Assembly (NCBI RefSeq): GCF_022581195.2 | Contig: NC_061464.1 | Span: 11,137,254-11,201,253, forward strand | Direction: 5' to 3' | From: Helicoverpa zea | Lineage: Eukaryota > Arthropoda > Insecta > Lepidoptera > Noctuidae | Length of the DNA stretch: 64,000 nucleotides | Shown here: positions 43,681-56,967 of the stretch, piece after piece | Layout of the letters: the number at the start of each line of letters is the position of its first letter | Numbering within the stretch: the first letter of the stretch is position 1 | The notes under the pieces: model-generated | Told to the model about the DNA's origin: nothing | Databases searched by the model: none | Seen by the model: the letters and a program-made list of their open reading frames with translations, nothing else | Made by a program: the position numbers and the translations under genes

Positions 43681-45986
43681 TGAGTGTCAATATTTGATTT
43701 ATTTGTCGTATTAAATGTGTGAAAATGATAAAAGTAAACTGCGTTATTAACTTGAATATTTATGAAAACCGATTTAAAGTGTTAATTGAGCTATGAAGTG
43801 TGTTTCGAAAATATGTAATTTTGATTATGGTGAACGATTATAATGATGATATTGTCGAAAAATTATAGGTCGTATATTTAAAAAAATATACTCCGTTTTC
43901 TTCTATATTTCAAAAATTTACAGCTAACAAAAACATTCTCATTTTTAATTAAAACTAAAATAACGCAATTACTCTTCAAGTATTGCAGCAGAGAGTAAAT
44001 AAAAGTCTTTTGTTTTAAATAAATATACCCGCAATTCACAGAACGTTCAATAGAGGACTTAATGATTCTGTACGTGGTAGGTATTTTATTTCATTATTTA
44101 TTATTATTTTTGCTAAGGATTATTCAACGGTTTTCAATATTGATATATTACGTGGAGTATTATTTTTACCTGAACAAAGGAGTGTAAATATTATTGGATT
44201 GCGAATAAAAATATGGGACTTGAACAGTGTATTTTAATTGAAGTGACAGGAAAAAATGCAGATTAAAGTATGGATGCATTGACAAAGCTAAACGCACTTT
44301 CGATAAATTCAAAAAACTATTTAACCTCATAACCTGAACATACTGTTTTTACTAAAGAATAATTTTCTAGAAGTCCCAATCTCCCGACTGTTCATTCCTT
44401 TTTAGAATTCCGTACGCAAATGAAAAATGGGACCCTATTACTACAATGATGCATTATTGTTGCTCTCATATATGTAAATCAAACGTGATTTTTAGCCGTT
44501 CTATACATTTTAATTTATTTTCCATACATTTTCGTAAACTCTTAGTTTGCGAGTCGGACTCGCATTTACCCAGTTTACTTTACCTTTTACCAAGTTTTCT
44601 TTATCTACCAAGTGACCATGTCTTATTAGAAAAAGAGTTTAGTACTTATTAGTTCCTTCAAATTAAAAGATAATTACGTATTCGTTATCAGTTCGTTGGT
44701 CTCATTCAGTGTTGTAATGACTTTTGTCATTATCTGAGTAAGATCTTAAAATAGGTGTGCGGTAATTAAAATAGGTGAATACCTTCACCACAGATTTTAG
44801 ATTGTTCATTGTTGACAAGATTTTTTTACAACTTGGCATTTAACTTTGCCATTGGTTGGCTGAGGTCAATTAGGCAGTCACTCCCTGTACATAGCACAGC
44901 AGAATTTGGTCACTCACTTCTCCGCTTTCGCATGGCATCAAATGCCTGACTTCATGCCAAATGACTAAGTTTTCAGACAGAAGCTGTAAAACTGGAATAG
45001 AATCCCGCGAAAATGTTGTTCTAGACACTTCGGGTATCTTCACTTGGCGATTAGTATGTGTTTCGAAGAGTATATTAAATGTTTTTTACTTACAGTAACT
45101 TTAGGTTGGATTCAATATGCAATGAGAACAAGTTGAGATACTTAAAACAATGATAAATAATGCCAGTAATTATCATAAGGTTCGGAAACACTTACGTACG
45201 CTTACGTATTTACTAAAATAATCAAATCGCGCAAGGAGCATATAGGCGCGTGAATAAATAAATGAGCAATACAAGGCAGTTCCTTCAATAGCACAGCGGA
45301 ACCCACAGTTATTTGCAAGTCTAAGATAGATCTGAAAGTGAGGAGATTGTCCCGAATCGCTGAATGGAATCGGTTACTCATCGAATGAATCAAAGAAGAT
45401 TGGATTTCGCTCGTCGCTTCCACTCGATTTACAATCGAGATACTTTTAAAAAATGTTTCAGGTCAAATGGCGTTTTGGTGCATCAATAAGCGTTTTATTA
45501 TTTTTACTGTGTTCTTTAATTGAAAAGCTAGAAAGCGAGAATTTTGAGCTTTTTTAGTCTTTTAATATTTCACTTTTTGTTCGTACCATATCATAGATTA
45601 CCAACCTTTATGTACACCGTAAGCAGTAAAATAAATAGATCTAATTATCATAAAGACATAACTCTTTAAGGCTATTGTTTCAAGCCCTCATTTCATTTCA
45701 GTCAAAATATATTTTTTCAACCATCCTTCATAGAGTTAAACAATATGTATGAGTATTGCAACTGCAGTAAACATAATATCACACAGTGCTCTATAAAAAG
45801 CAAACACAAAACCATATACGGCATGTTGTTTTTATGTAAATCAATTCCCATAACTAAACTAGATGGCTATTAGAGGCTATTTATCGCATCTAGTCACCAT
45901 TACTGAGTAGTTACGCGTCCAAGCTATACTTGTTCTCCTAAAATAACTCCCCTAAGTAGACACTGACTAAATACGGGCTTGTAGTG
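43681..45986. other. No gene seen; decayed repeats
   Basis: About 44395-44600 holds phrases (gaattccgtacgcaaatgaa, gggaccctattactac, gcgagtcggactcgca) that I recall from a common moth repeat; a partial relative lies near 46890-46920. About 44855-44915 is an eroded SINE-A stretch. No exon is supported. Confidence 0.4.
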
Positions 45987-46531
45987 CACGGAGTAAGGAA
46001 GATGAACGGAGATGCCATAATGTAGGTAGGTAAGTCGTGGTGGCAGGCAAGTACCAATGCAACTTTTCTAAGTTTGTATGTACTTTCTAAGTATATCTTG
46101 GACACCGATGGCTGATAAAAAGGTGACGGAAAACATCTTGAGGAAACCTGGACTATATAGTCTGAAATTACCAACCCGCATTGAGCAAGCGTGGTGATTA
46201 ATGCTCAATCCTTCTCCTTGTGAGAGGAGGCCGGTGCCCAGCAGTGGGACGATAAAAAGGCTGTAACAGGTAGGTTACGATCCTTCTAGGTCAAATACGT
46301 GCGATGGGCATGACCAAAACGATCGGTAACGAGTGAAGTAACGAGGAGTTCGGGTTCTTTGAGATATCTGTCCACGATTTTTGGTCTTACAAAACATGGT
46401 CGGGTCCAAAGAAGGCGTATAAGGAAGGATACAGTAACGTTCCTCGTTCCCCGCACACCCGCATTTTGGCGCGCTTCTTTCTTTGGAGATTTTAAGTTAT
46501 GGCACCTCCGCTAGTCATTTTGTTCTCCGTG
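45987..46531 (+). mobile_element. hAT-type MITE, split by a SINE-B
   Basis: Ends cacggagtaaggaagatgaa... and ...tcattttgttctccgtg are inverted repeats of about 34 bp with mismatches. The flanks TTGTAGTG and TTTAGTG look like a degenerate 8-bp duplication. It is the same family as 14563 and 18667. Confidence 0.7.
46034..46268 (+). repeat. SINE-B lacking most of the tRNA-like head
   Basis: Starts gtcgtggtggc, then jumps straight to aggcaagtaccaatgcaact, so about 50 bases with the B box are missing. The B body and the tail cagcagtgggacgataaaaa then ggctgtaaca are complete. The flanks ggtaggtaag and ggtaggttac look like an imperfect target duplication. Confidence 0.75.
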
Positions 46532-46755
46532 TTTAGTGTGTGAGACTGGCTATTTATCTGTGCTTCCATCAACGGTGGCTATTTTGGGAACATCACTAGA
46601 TTGTGATGTTGCGTTGCAAGGAAAGGACTTTTTTTACCTTCGGTTTTTAAACCCGATGCAAAAAGAGGAGTGTTATTAGCTTGACCCGTGGCATCGCTCT
46701 TGCACTGATAAAACGACGAGGTTTTTTCAGTTGAAAGTTGGTAGAAACGTTGCAA

Positions 46756-46775
46756 TGAAATGAAATGAAATGAAA
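46756..46775. repeat. (TGAAA)4 microsatellite
   Basis: Four perfect TGAAA units. Confidence 0.8.
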
Positions 46776-46779
46776 TGGT

Positions 46780-47823
46780 GTAATTATTAGGCGGCTGTTT
46801 AGTAAACTTTTTGCGATTTGTATCGATCTGTAGGTAGGATTTGGATATGGGGACAAGTGGTTCCATGGCTAAGTTTCTCTGTCTACACATTGTACGGAAC
46901 CTTGCGTGCGCGAGTCCAACTCACATAGCTATTTTATTCTTATACGTTCATTTGTCTCATGCAGTTTCTTGACGCTACAATACACATGTTTGCTCGCAAT
47001 TAAATCACGCTATTATTAACTGCCATTTTATCTTTATAATTTATTTTCTGCAATTAATCAAGTATTCTGTCTTCATAATAAAATCTATGTTCGTTTGTTC
47101 CGAGTATTGTCACGTAAATTACATTGTTACGCTAAGATATTTCAATTCTGTTTACGATCTCTGTTTGACCTTGAACCTCAGTTTTTGTCGCTAACTGAGA
47201 GATTTAAAATAACTTCAAATGTTAGCATGAGCGGTTCCGAGGGTTCGATAACTTTTCGTTTTTTTGTGTGATCCTAGCTGGAATATGTTTTAATGTTTAA
47301 TTTTTTTTTGATAAAATTTTATTTCCATTATATGTACCTAGTAAGTGTACATATATTACAATAAAATGTAGTAATTTAATCTCGCAGTTACGCCCGCGTT
47401 CTATGAGAATTTAACCTGTCCTACGGGATAAACAGCAGCTATAGACCTTCGCCGATAAATTGGGCGAATTATCATCATACAATGAAATAATAATCTTTAA
47501 AATCAGCCCAATAGTTCCTAAGATTAGCACGTTGAATCAAAGAACAAACTTAATTTTTTTAATAGGTAGTACGAATTAATGTAGGTAATACCTCTACATA
47601 ACTATGTTAATTATAGAATACAGTACTACCAACTGTTTCATTCTGTCACCTGCCCATTGTTTAACACCCACAGACCCACAGTGTGCCCAGTATATCAGAA
47701 CTACAGTACACACAGTATTGCATCAAATATTAAACTAATACACCACTCAGTTGGTAAATCCCACGTGTACTGATAAGACCTTTTGTTTTATTCAACACTG
47801 GATGTGGAAATGTAATCTATACT
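46780..47823. other. No gene seen; decayed Helitron-like piece
   Basis: About 47395-47560 is an eroded - strand Helitron-like element (gttacgcccgcgttctatga, aatagttcctaagattagca). Nothing else is supported. Confidence 0.4.
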
Positions 47824-48424
47824 TCTATACTATTGTAATAAAGAAGGATTTTTTTTTGTTTGTATGTTTGTACCTTGAAGGCTCTGAAACGACTGAACCG
47901 ATTTGAAAAATCTTTTACTGTTGGTAAGCTACACTTCCCGAGTAACAGGCTAGGTATATAAGGTGCTTTAATATTACCTGCCAGGACTTGAATGGGGGGT
48001 AGTAATGCGTTTATAGATTACAATAGTAAAGATAAATAATTGATTATTTGTCATATTTTTTTTCATACAAAAAAAATACGTATAAATTTCACTTAATTTA
48101 TTTTAAGTTTAAAACCTAAAGTTGCGCGTTGCCACTCTTGCAGAACAGATAGAAAGAGATAGCAGTTGTTTTCATTGACGAAGCGACACTACGCGCGTAA
48201 TTTGTGAACCACGTTATGCAGAGTAGAGCCAATGTTAATTTAACTTGTTTAATGTCTCAAATTGAATTGACTCAATCGAAATTTCTTCACTATTGTAATC
48301 TATAAACGCAATACTACCCCCCATTCAAGTCCTGGCAGGTAATATTAAAGCACCTTATATATTTTTTCTCGGAACAGACAATTGCTCCTATGGGACGCGG
48401 GTGAGAAAGCTGTAAAACAACTAG
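47824..48424 (+). mobile_element. Helitron-like element carrying a nested MITE
   Basis: Begins TCTATACTATTGTAATAAAG, contains the 'gaccgatttgaaaaatc'-type block, and ends gtgagaaagctgtaaaacaa then CTAG at 48421-48424. The 407-bp TIR element at 47955 interrupts it. Confidence 0.6.
47955..48361. mobile_element. MITE with about 75-bp TIRs
   Basis: tatataaggtgctttaatat at the left and its exact complement at the right continue through tgccaggacttgaatggggg, then ggtagta and gcgtttatagattacaatag, with one difference (gtaatg against gtattg). The middle has gcgcgtaatttgtgaaccac. Its target seems to be TA-rich. Confidence 0.8.
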
Positions 48425-48882
48425 GTAGTCAGTTTTAAGTAGGTACATAATTATGTGTGGCTATTTTCGTGTTTTGTCCTTTTGTTATGATAATCTCAGA
48501 AGTGCTGAACGGATTTGCATGTGGTTTCCGCTTTTAGATACAGATATTCATTAGGGCATAAATAAGGCCTTGTTGATAACATGTTATTAAAATTTTCATG
48601 AGAAACATCAGTATAATTTTATTTTGTAACTAGTAAAGAGGAAACATCGAAACTCAAAATTCCTATTGAGAAACACATGAAATACCTACCTATGTACTCA
48701 CTCATAGTTTTGGTTACAGCCATGAGTAACGTTTCCTAGAAATGAGGCTTTTTGCTCAAGAGGCCTAACCTTCCTAGAAATACCTACATGATATTTTGAA
48801 GGTAATATGAGTAGGTAGAATAAAAGATCGGGTTTGTCATACAATAGATAGCCATATATAACATAGTATACGTAAATAGTTA

Positions 48883-48941
48883 TGTAGCGGCACTACAACT
48901 GTTAACACCGTCATCTACATAACAGTTGTAGTGCCGCTACA
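48883..48941. repeat. Perfect 22-bp hairpin, 15-nt loop
   Basis: Arms 48883-48904 and 48920-48941 (core gtagcggcactacaactgtt) are exact reverse complements. Confidence 0.8.
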
Positions 48942-49176
48942 GTTACGAATTGCGAATTGCATAAGAATGAAGTATGTCATATTTTGTGCACGGTCTAATA
49001 TTTAAGTGTGTAGTCAGCGGAAATAAATCTATTAAGAATATGACAAAGGCAAGGAGTCTTTTAAAACTATTTATCTACTACTAGCTTCCACCACAAAAAT
49101 ATAGCTTATGTTTTAATTCAGGGTTACAGCTTCCTGCATACCAAATTGATCCAGCCATTTGCGCAAAGTAGTACAA

Positions 49177-49192
49177 ACACACACACACACAC
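49177..49192. repeat. (AC)8 microsatellite
   Basis: Eight AC units in a row. Confidence 0.8.
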
Positions 49193-49629
49193 AAACTTCC
49201 GCCACAATAATTAGTGCGATCTACTGAAATGTCACCTATACATAATTGCCATCAATTGTTTTTAATAAATTTCCATAATCTTTCTCAAAGAAAGTACGCT
49301 TCAACTCCAGTGGCCACGCGAACATTAAAAACAAAGTATGTCACTCACAATAAACTACACAATTGCCAACTGGCTATGAATGAATAAACGAATTATTCAA
49401 CTACCGTCCCAGATCCTGAGATAGCCTCCTTCTCATGTTATGGTACTGCCAAATTGGCAACCGAGCTAATTCATGAGTATTTGTGTTTGTGGTGCACAAT
49501 GTGTGCAATATGGCTGGCTATACGTAATTGTAAGCATTAGGCTTGTGTTTGCGTAGTGTGATAAATTTTATACCTACATGACGTTCTAGGAAAGTGCGTA
49601 TTTAGTTATTGAAATAAGATCTAATGAGA

Positions 49630-49797
49630 CAATTTTTAATTCGGTTGACTAACCAGAGATTTCCTGAACGTCACTCTCACTCAATTTTACTCTTTTTACA
49701 CAACACAACTTTGATGAGTCAATCTGTGCGGCTGTAAAGTATTTTGGCAATTTTACATAATATTGTCCACGCAGACGAAGTCGCGGGCAACAGCTAG
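49630..49797. mobile_element. 168-bp insertion with 15-bp duplication and Helitron-like tip
   Basis: Perfect 15-bp direct repeats TAAGATCTAATGAGA flank it (49615-49629 and 49798-49812). The right end is gaagtcgcgggcaacagcta then g, matching Helitron 3' ends in this window. No poly(A) or simple tail is seen. Confidence 0.6.
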
Positions 49798-49812
49798 TAA
49801 GATCTAATGAGA

Positions 49813-52654
49813 TGCCTGACGCATGAGATTGACCGATACCTATAGGGGTCGAGGAAGTAGGAAACGGATATGGAAATTCTTTGTTTACATAGTTACACAT
49901 TATGTATTTCTTCTGATTTTGTTCTTTTGCCAAGTTGTGCTTACCCCGTTAGGGTTCTACTCATTTTTGTATCTTTCTAAAGTATTTCTTTGGGAGTTCC
50001 TCCATATTTTGCAGTCAAACGATAAACGATATGCCTGTACCGACTGAACGGAACACATAATTTGAATTCCAGAAATACAATAACACACTAAGAACACGAG
50101 TTATTCTAACTCCATATTAAATTACGCGTATCCCTTACGGCGTCCCATAAGAAACGATGGCAACCCGAGGGTGAGAGATAACATAATCACACATATTTGC
50201 CGCTAAAATCAACATTTCAGAACTCAATTATCATTTGGAATGAAATTGAGGATCCTTTATGATATATTTCCGTGTAAAATCTACTGCGGTTTCAGCATTT
50301 TCACGCCGCGGTGGCGTGTAGTGTTTTTCATCTATTATTAAATCCTTCCATATTATAGCTGTGGAATTATATATAGTTATTTTTGTTTGTATGTTTCATA
50401 TTTGCGTTTATAGTGATAACATGGCTAAGATCATCTTAGCTATATGTTATGAGATAGCAGTCAGAGATAACGTATGTAGTTTTATCCAGGACCAAACCAC
50501 GGCAAAACCGCATCTACCTACTCATATCCTGCTTCGAGTTTACGACATTGAACTCATCATATACCTATGTTCTATTTTAATTAAGTTCGTGAACAAACAC
50601 AACACTAATGATATTTAGACAAAGATTTTCGATATCGACGCGATTAATAACACGTACCTATATAACACTATTACGTTACATGTTACAAGCTTGCTAATCT
50701 GAAACCTGCATACACCTAAAATCCTTTAACAAATAATATTAAATTCGCCTTACTTTATACACACGCAATGCAGTAGTGCAATATTTCTAAACTTACACAT
50801 TATTCTAAGAATTACAAAGCATGGAATAGCTCTTAGTCTTAACTCCAAAATCGTCCAAATTGTTGTTTATTTCCCTACTAATCTGACTGCGGAAAAGCTG
50901 GGAAAATGGAAAGGAAACCCCAAGATGGTCTTAAGTATTTATTTTACTAACATCTGTGCGCTAAACGTTTAGTTTTCTTGAATAATATTACGAAATCGGG
51001 GTACTTATTCGACAAATTCCTTCATGGCTGCTCAAATACTCCAATCCGATCCAAAATTGACTATGAGTTTGTAGCGATTGCCAGATTTTCTGGCTTAAAG
51101 TCATGATTGGATTTTGATTGAAAATATCGCAACAGAAAAATTTTACTATCAGTTTTAATGATCACAGCAAATTCCATAGCATTGGAGATCTATAAGGCTT
51201 CATACGATGTTCATACAAACCTTAATTAATCCTCACGAATTCTGGCACGTTTTGTTCAATCCGTGAAGCAATATAACTCTATACGGGAATACGAGTTGAT
51301 CCGATTCTGGCAGACATTTTCCATCTCTAATTGCATCTCGCTATGTAATTTGATATGGCTGCAGTATCGTATAAACATAGCTGGTCAAACAAACTTATAC
51401 GTATGTACATTGATATAGAATCTATTGTCGGAATATCACTTCAATATGCCTTTGAGAAATATGATATAATGTACTTTCAGCATGCATCGGTTCAGTAGCT
51501 TCATAGATTATCGCCATACATACTCCATTAAGCCCAGTTCCATCCCATATCTATACACCATACTGTTTACTGTTTAGTACGTGTCAAAGGCTTAATTTGG
51601 CATACTAGTATATCACATGGAGTGCCTCGTTACACTGCGATGCAGAACTAAGTGGCAACGGCTGAGTAATTATAATCTCTCCCCACTGTGTACCTACGTA
51701 TAGCTGCCATTCCCTCGGTCCAAAATCCTAATTTCTCCCACTCCACTGTACCGCATAAGTCCAGAGTGCGTTGTATTTTAGCTGAAAACACCTGCCTTAA
51801 ATTAAACTTGGTCTAGATGGAAGTTGGGGCCAACGTGCAACAAACTGTTATACAGGATGCAGCTTGTGGCGAAGTTTGTCCAACATTTGTGACCAACGCA
51901 GGTTAAATTAAATGCAACATTGTTATCGTCTTGTTTACGGTTTCTGTTATTTTTTGGTTTACCAAAATTCTTGAGATAAAACTCTTAGTTAGGATAGGAT
52001 TGCACCCAGACTATTAACAGATTTAACTTGCAACTGATTGAGAATCAATTTGAAGTGAAGTGGAAAATGTCCAATTACATGTCAATTATAGTCAAATGAA
52101 CTTAGTTACTATACCTAAAGAGACAGAGAAAAAAGAGAGAATAGATAACAAAAAAGTCCACAGTGAGTCACACTAAAATTCTAAACTTATAAGTGTACTT
52201 TGAGGAATAATTGATCCATATAGAAAGAACACAATAAAAAAGAACACTCCAATGATACAGGAAGACAACTACGCAATATGAATGTTAAACGCACAAAGGC
52301 ACCGTCTTTAATAACCCATTTAGCTTTTAATTAAGCTGCAGAAGCACTCGTTGGCTCGGAATTATAGGTACGCATAGATTGTCTACCGATGGAGCAGTTA
52401 CCATAATTAATGGCTTAACAAGCTCATGAGCCTCATTCAGTAATCAATACAGATATTGAACTTAATAAACGTGGGATGCACTCTCCATATTCATGTTGTT
52501 CTATAATTTTATAACCATCTGTTGGCTGTGATATTGTCTGCATATTGCGGTGCATTTAAACCAAGTATGAGGATGCAAATTCTATGGGATCCTTTGCGTT
52601 TACACACTTAAAGATTTGGTCAGAAAACAGTACCTACTAAAACTTTATGACACA
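49813..52654. other. No gene seen; repeat-poor DNA
   Basis: About 2.8 kb without a recognised repeat. Open frames here (for example 85 codons at 50361) have no recognisable domain or splice context. Confidence 0.35.
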
Positions 52655-52846
52655 CTAGCTGTTTTTCCGCGGTTTCACCCGCGTCCATTGGGAGCTACTG
52701 CCCGCACCGGGATAAAATATAGCCTATGTTACTCGCAAATAATATAGCTTTCTAATGGTGAAAGAGTATTTAAAATCGGTCCAGTAGTTTCTGAGTTTAT
52801 CCATTACAACCAAACAAACAAATCCTCTTTATAATATTAGTATAGA
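52655..52846 (-). mobile_element. Non-autonomous Helitron-like element
   Basis: On the - strand it starts TCTATACTAATATTATAAAG and ends ggtgaaaccgcggaaaaaca then GCTAG. It is the same family as 6001 but a more diverged subgroup. Confidence 0.7.
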
Positions 52847-55800
52847 CTTCTTCTCATTTATAAATTTTTAAACATATATTTTACATTTTTAAATATAAAA
52901 ATAAAAAAACATTTAAAAATATAGATAGTAGATAGAATTTAGTATAGATAAAAACAGTTATTAAATATGAAAGCTGCAAAGCGTAAGATAGCTCAAGATA
53001 CCGTGAAAATAGTATGCAAATCGGATAACTATTTTCTAAATTGCCAAACAAGTACGAAATGAAATTGCAACGCTGAAAGTCCGATTCCGAACTCTCGAAA
53101 ACAATCAAACTTCTTTCTAGGACAATTTAATTACAACTAAGTTCGAACATACATACATATGTGCCATGTCAATTTTAATTCGGCACAGTTCCAATACGAG
53201 GCTTGAACAGAAACGAATCTTCGAAAAACAATGTGAAAACGAAGACATATGTTGTAATAACCTATTGAAATAAGAAACCTGATTTCAAATAAATGTAGAC
53301 GTAGCGTTACACGGTAACACGATACTCTCATACCTTATTGTAGGTGTTTTGAAGCAAAATATTGCGAAACTGTGCCTACAAGAAACTCAATCGATTACAT
53401 TCCTGTCGACTCTGGTTACATAATTACTTTTCACGGAAAGTGGGAAGATGAGAATGCCAGATGCTGGAAAGTTGATTAACATGTATGAATTCGTCAAAAG
53501 CACGTACGAGACGATCTTAATTTGCAGTCTCACGTTTTATACGGTTGTCTTTTCGGAAACTCTGTGCCACCCGGATGTATTTACGGCGAAAATTAATTGG
53601 GTACAAACGTATCTAATTTTGTGGTTGAACTAACTCGTGTTTAACTTAACGATGCGGAAAAACAGGGAATAAGGTAAATCAAATGCGCTGGTTAAGTACC
53701 TGATGAGACATTTTCAAATATAAGGAGTTATATTGCTTTTTCGTTCGATGTGAGGAAGCGAAATACACCTCTTCAGAATCGACATCTGCGTGGCCCCTTG
53801 CAGATCAAGTGTGTTAATAAATATCGAGTGGTTCCAAATTCCCGTCTGGCAAACATGGCGCCACACAGTCTATCGTATATCACTCCCTCAAAAAACCTCA
53901 AGGGTCCTTAACACGACGTGCTCAAGCACCGATTCTGATGTCACCGCCCTCTCAAATACCTCCTCAGGTACCCCTTTCTTTCTTGTCCAAAAAACTTGAC
54001 TTAATTTTGAATTCTGGGAGAGAAATTTACATCTTAAGGAGCCAACTTCTGAATTGACTTCTCGCTAAAATAGGCTTGAAAGATCGCATTTCGAATCATG
54101 AATCTTGAATTCTCAACTTTCTTTTATTTGTTGGCGTTGAAAAAGATTGGAATTAAATCAAATGAACTGTGAGTAATTTGCTACGAAATTATTTTTTAGG
54201 CAAAAGAGCAAGGTATTTGTGATGTTGTAATTTTTGGTGAAAATTTTCGTATTTAATATATTACTTGGAGTGCTTGCTTTTCTTTGGAAATATAATTTTA
54301 AACTTTAGAAATGTTTTCAATTAAACATGCGAAGCTTTCAAGCGAAATGAAATACATATTAAAACGTTTAAAAATGAAAAATTGTTGCAGAAATCATTTA
54401 TGAAAAGTTGAGATGACAAGTTTTGGGATAGTCGCGTAAAATCTAGTACAATTTGCAAAGTCTAGACAACGCCAACTTTGTGGCACAATTTGGGAACTTG
54501 GTTGTAATAAATCATCGTTACTTTGTTATTTATAGCGTAAAAACCGTTATTTATTTCATGAAGGGCCAAATAGGGTAACAGGATCAGAAATTCAAGGCAT
54601 GAATGAATTAGATTCTGGGCTTGATACTGGAAATTGGTTTGTGGTTAAACCCAATATAGCTTAGCTTACCAGAGAATTCCAGACTAATCAATTAGGTATT
54701 GAAAACCCTTTCTTCAACGGTCCTTACTTAACTATTGCTAGTGCTAGATTGAAATTGTAATTACTTTAAATTATACCAAGCAATACATACATACATAGAG
54801 TAGACAAGTCAAAATGAAAACTGCCACTGTCAGTATTTATTTAAAGAATTTCGAAACAGGTAATGTAAAGTCCTCGTGTGTGGAGTTAAAATGAAAATAA
54901 CGGTAGCCAGAGTGCACTAGGGAATCCATTTTCTGTATCAATACAGTGAGTGATCTTACATCTTATGTCACGACTCCACGAGTTTCGAGAAGGAAGTTAG
55001 TTTGTCAAGGAAGTTTTGTAGATAGAGTAATAGGGTAAGGATATTAAAAAAATACAATTACAAAAATCAGTCTTATCATTTATTTTACTAAAGTCAAAAT
55101 AAACCTGACCATTCTATGCTCCTTTTTCTTTACTTCGTTAATATTTTTGCAATTTAATGATTCAGTGGTTGGCACTCCTGGCTTAATTAAAATACGACTT
55201 TGACAAGCAAATACGGTCTTAGCTATATTTGCAGTATGCTCTACTCTACGCCCTTTGTATCATATCTGGTAAAAACAAAATTCTATATTCGGAATATCCC
55301 CAATTTCATACGACATCAGAGTGACTTGTTCCTTTTGCTTCCTTTCGTCTACCTATGATGGTACTATATGCTTGGAGTAATGAATTTTATACACAGGATT
55401 TTGTGGTTTGTTTGTCCACGTAACCTGCAAGCCTTTTCATAACTTTTTAATAAATCCTTCTGGGGAGATTTCAACAAAATTTTGTACCCGTCGCCGCTTA
55501 TACCATATTGCATGTATTCTCGTACAAAGGCGGAGTAATGTTCGCACACAATTTGTTACTGTGTACTAGAGCGAGTACACTACATGAAACGTCTGTGTGC
55601 GTTAGTGTCACACACAGCTGTAATCTCACCTTTACATGACACAAACATATTGTTGAAATTTTACATATAACACAACTTTCAGAAGTAGTACAGTTAGAAG
55701 TTATTTCTGCATTATGACACTCGCTTTTAATAATACAAACTCCAGTAACGAGATACCTTTGACAAGACATACCTACGAAGTACCAAGTTTTAGAGTCACG

Positions 55801-56399
55801 CGTAAATCTTGGGAACTTGCTTAACTTTGTCGAGAAATTGTTGGCACTGTAGTTTGAACTTACTATCTTACATTTAATTGAATTTCTGTACTTAAAATTG
55901 GTATGAAAAAGGGGAGATATGGTACTTTTTAATATGGAGAAAAATCCCTTCAACCGTATATTTGTTCCTTTGTTTCTTCCTTGTAAACGAAATCGTGGTA
56001 CAATATTAACCAACACATGTTTCTAATGGACAGAAAAACAACGGTGTCCCAAACTTTCGGTGGACCCACTAATAAGAAAAAATATTCAAGAGTACATTGT
56101 TAGTCTAATAATCCTATAATAGCCTTGATTCTTGACACAGATGTTAAACTGTTAAAGCGTCTTACCTAAATTATCCGATTGCACCAGAAAGAAAGTCATG
56201 TCAAGAACTTAAGAATAAAAATAACTACTATACATACATGTAATCCCAAAAAACTATTTCTTTTACACCTGACCTCGTATGAAACCGTGAGCGTAAGGTG
56301 GTTTTATTAATTAGTCTTTTTTCCTCGCACTATTTCTTGTTCCACTCCTGTGTCATGGCGTATCTTAGGGTTCGTTTACAAAGATCTCCCCACCATGTT
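52847..56399. other. No recognised gene
   Basis: Only unsupported frames occur here. The longest is a 172-codon cysteine-rich frame on the - strand (55498-56016), listed as a finding. Confidence 0.35.
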
Positions 56400-56730
56400 C
56401 CTTTTTGAGCCCTTTGTGTCTGCGAGATTGTTCGCGCGAGCTAAAGCGGCCCTGGCATATCAAGGGCTTAAGATGAAACATTATGGGTTTTAGTCTGTAA
56501 GAGTCTGTCTGTGGTAACTGGGTTGAGGAGGTCAGATAGGTAGTCGCTTCTTGTAAAGCACTGGTACTCAGCTGAATCCGGTTAGACTGGAAGCCGACCC
56601 CAACATGATTGGGAAAAAGGCTCGGAGGATATATTAGTCTGTAAGAGTCCGACACTCCCTCATGCTGCTAACCCACCAATAGTGGGAGAGTCATTTGATA
56701 ATTTAGAATTAAAAAAATATATTGCGTACC
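56400..56730 (+). repeat. Dispersed repeat D, split by a SINE-A
   Basis: Blocks gcggccctggcatatcaagg, ttttagtctgtaagagtc and gacactccctcatgctgcta follow the family D order, with the SINE at 56506-56633 between them. Confidence 0.6.
56506..56633 (+). repeat. SINE-A, 5'-truncated, 16-bp target duplication
   Basis: Flanked by TTAGTCTGTAAGAGTC at 56490-56505 and 56634-56649. Has the A 3' body from aactgggttgaggaggtcag to aaaaaggctcggaggata. Confidence 0.85.
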
Positions 56731-56967
56731 TTAAGTGACAACTTAATACAATCACTATTACATAATTGCGTTTGTTGAAAGGAAGCCATGATGTGTTTAC
56801 CTATTGTTTATCAAAGGAACTCACGACCTGACAGTTCGTGTTTATTTATATTTAAATTCGTGTGTAATTGTTATGCATTATTATATTCATGTGTTTTATT
56901 AAGTAGCTGTTATTATAGAAGCGTGTTCCTTCTTATTTTTCTAACACAGTTTTTTTTTTTTATAATT
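56731..56967. other. No gene seen
   Basis: AT-rich DNA ending in a T run that supplied the next SINE's target. Confidence 0.3.

Noticed and set aside
46579..46890. 103-codon frame on the - strand
   Set aside because: It overlaps a phrase (ccttcggtttttaaacccga) typical of a moth repeat and a TGAAA microsatellite; no domain is seen.
53790..53999. Possible coding exon ending at a CAG/GTACCC donor
   Set aside because: Two frames give plausible short peptides but neither matches a family I know, and no partner exon is found.
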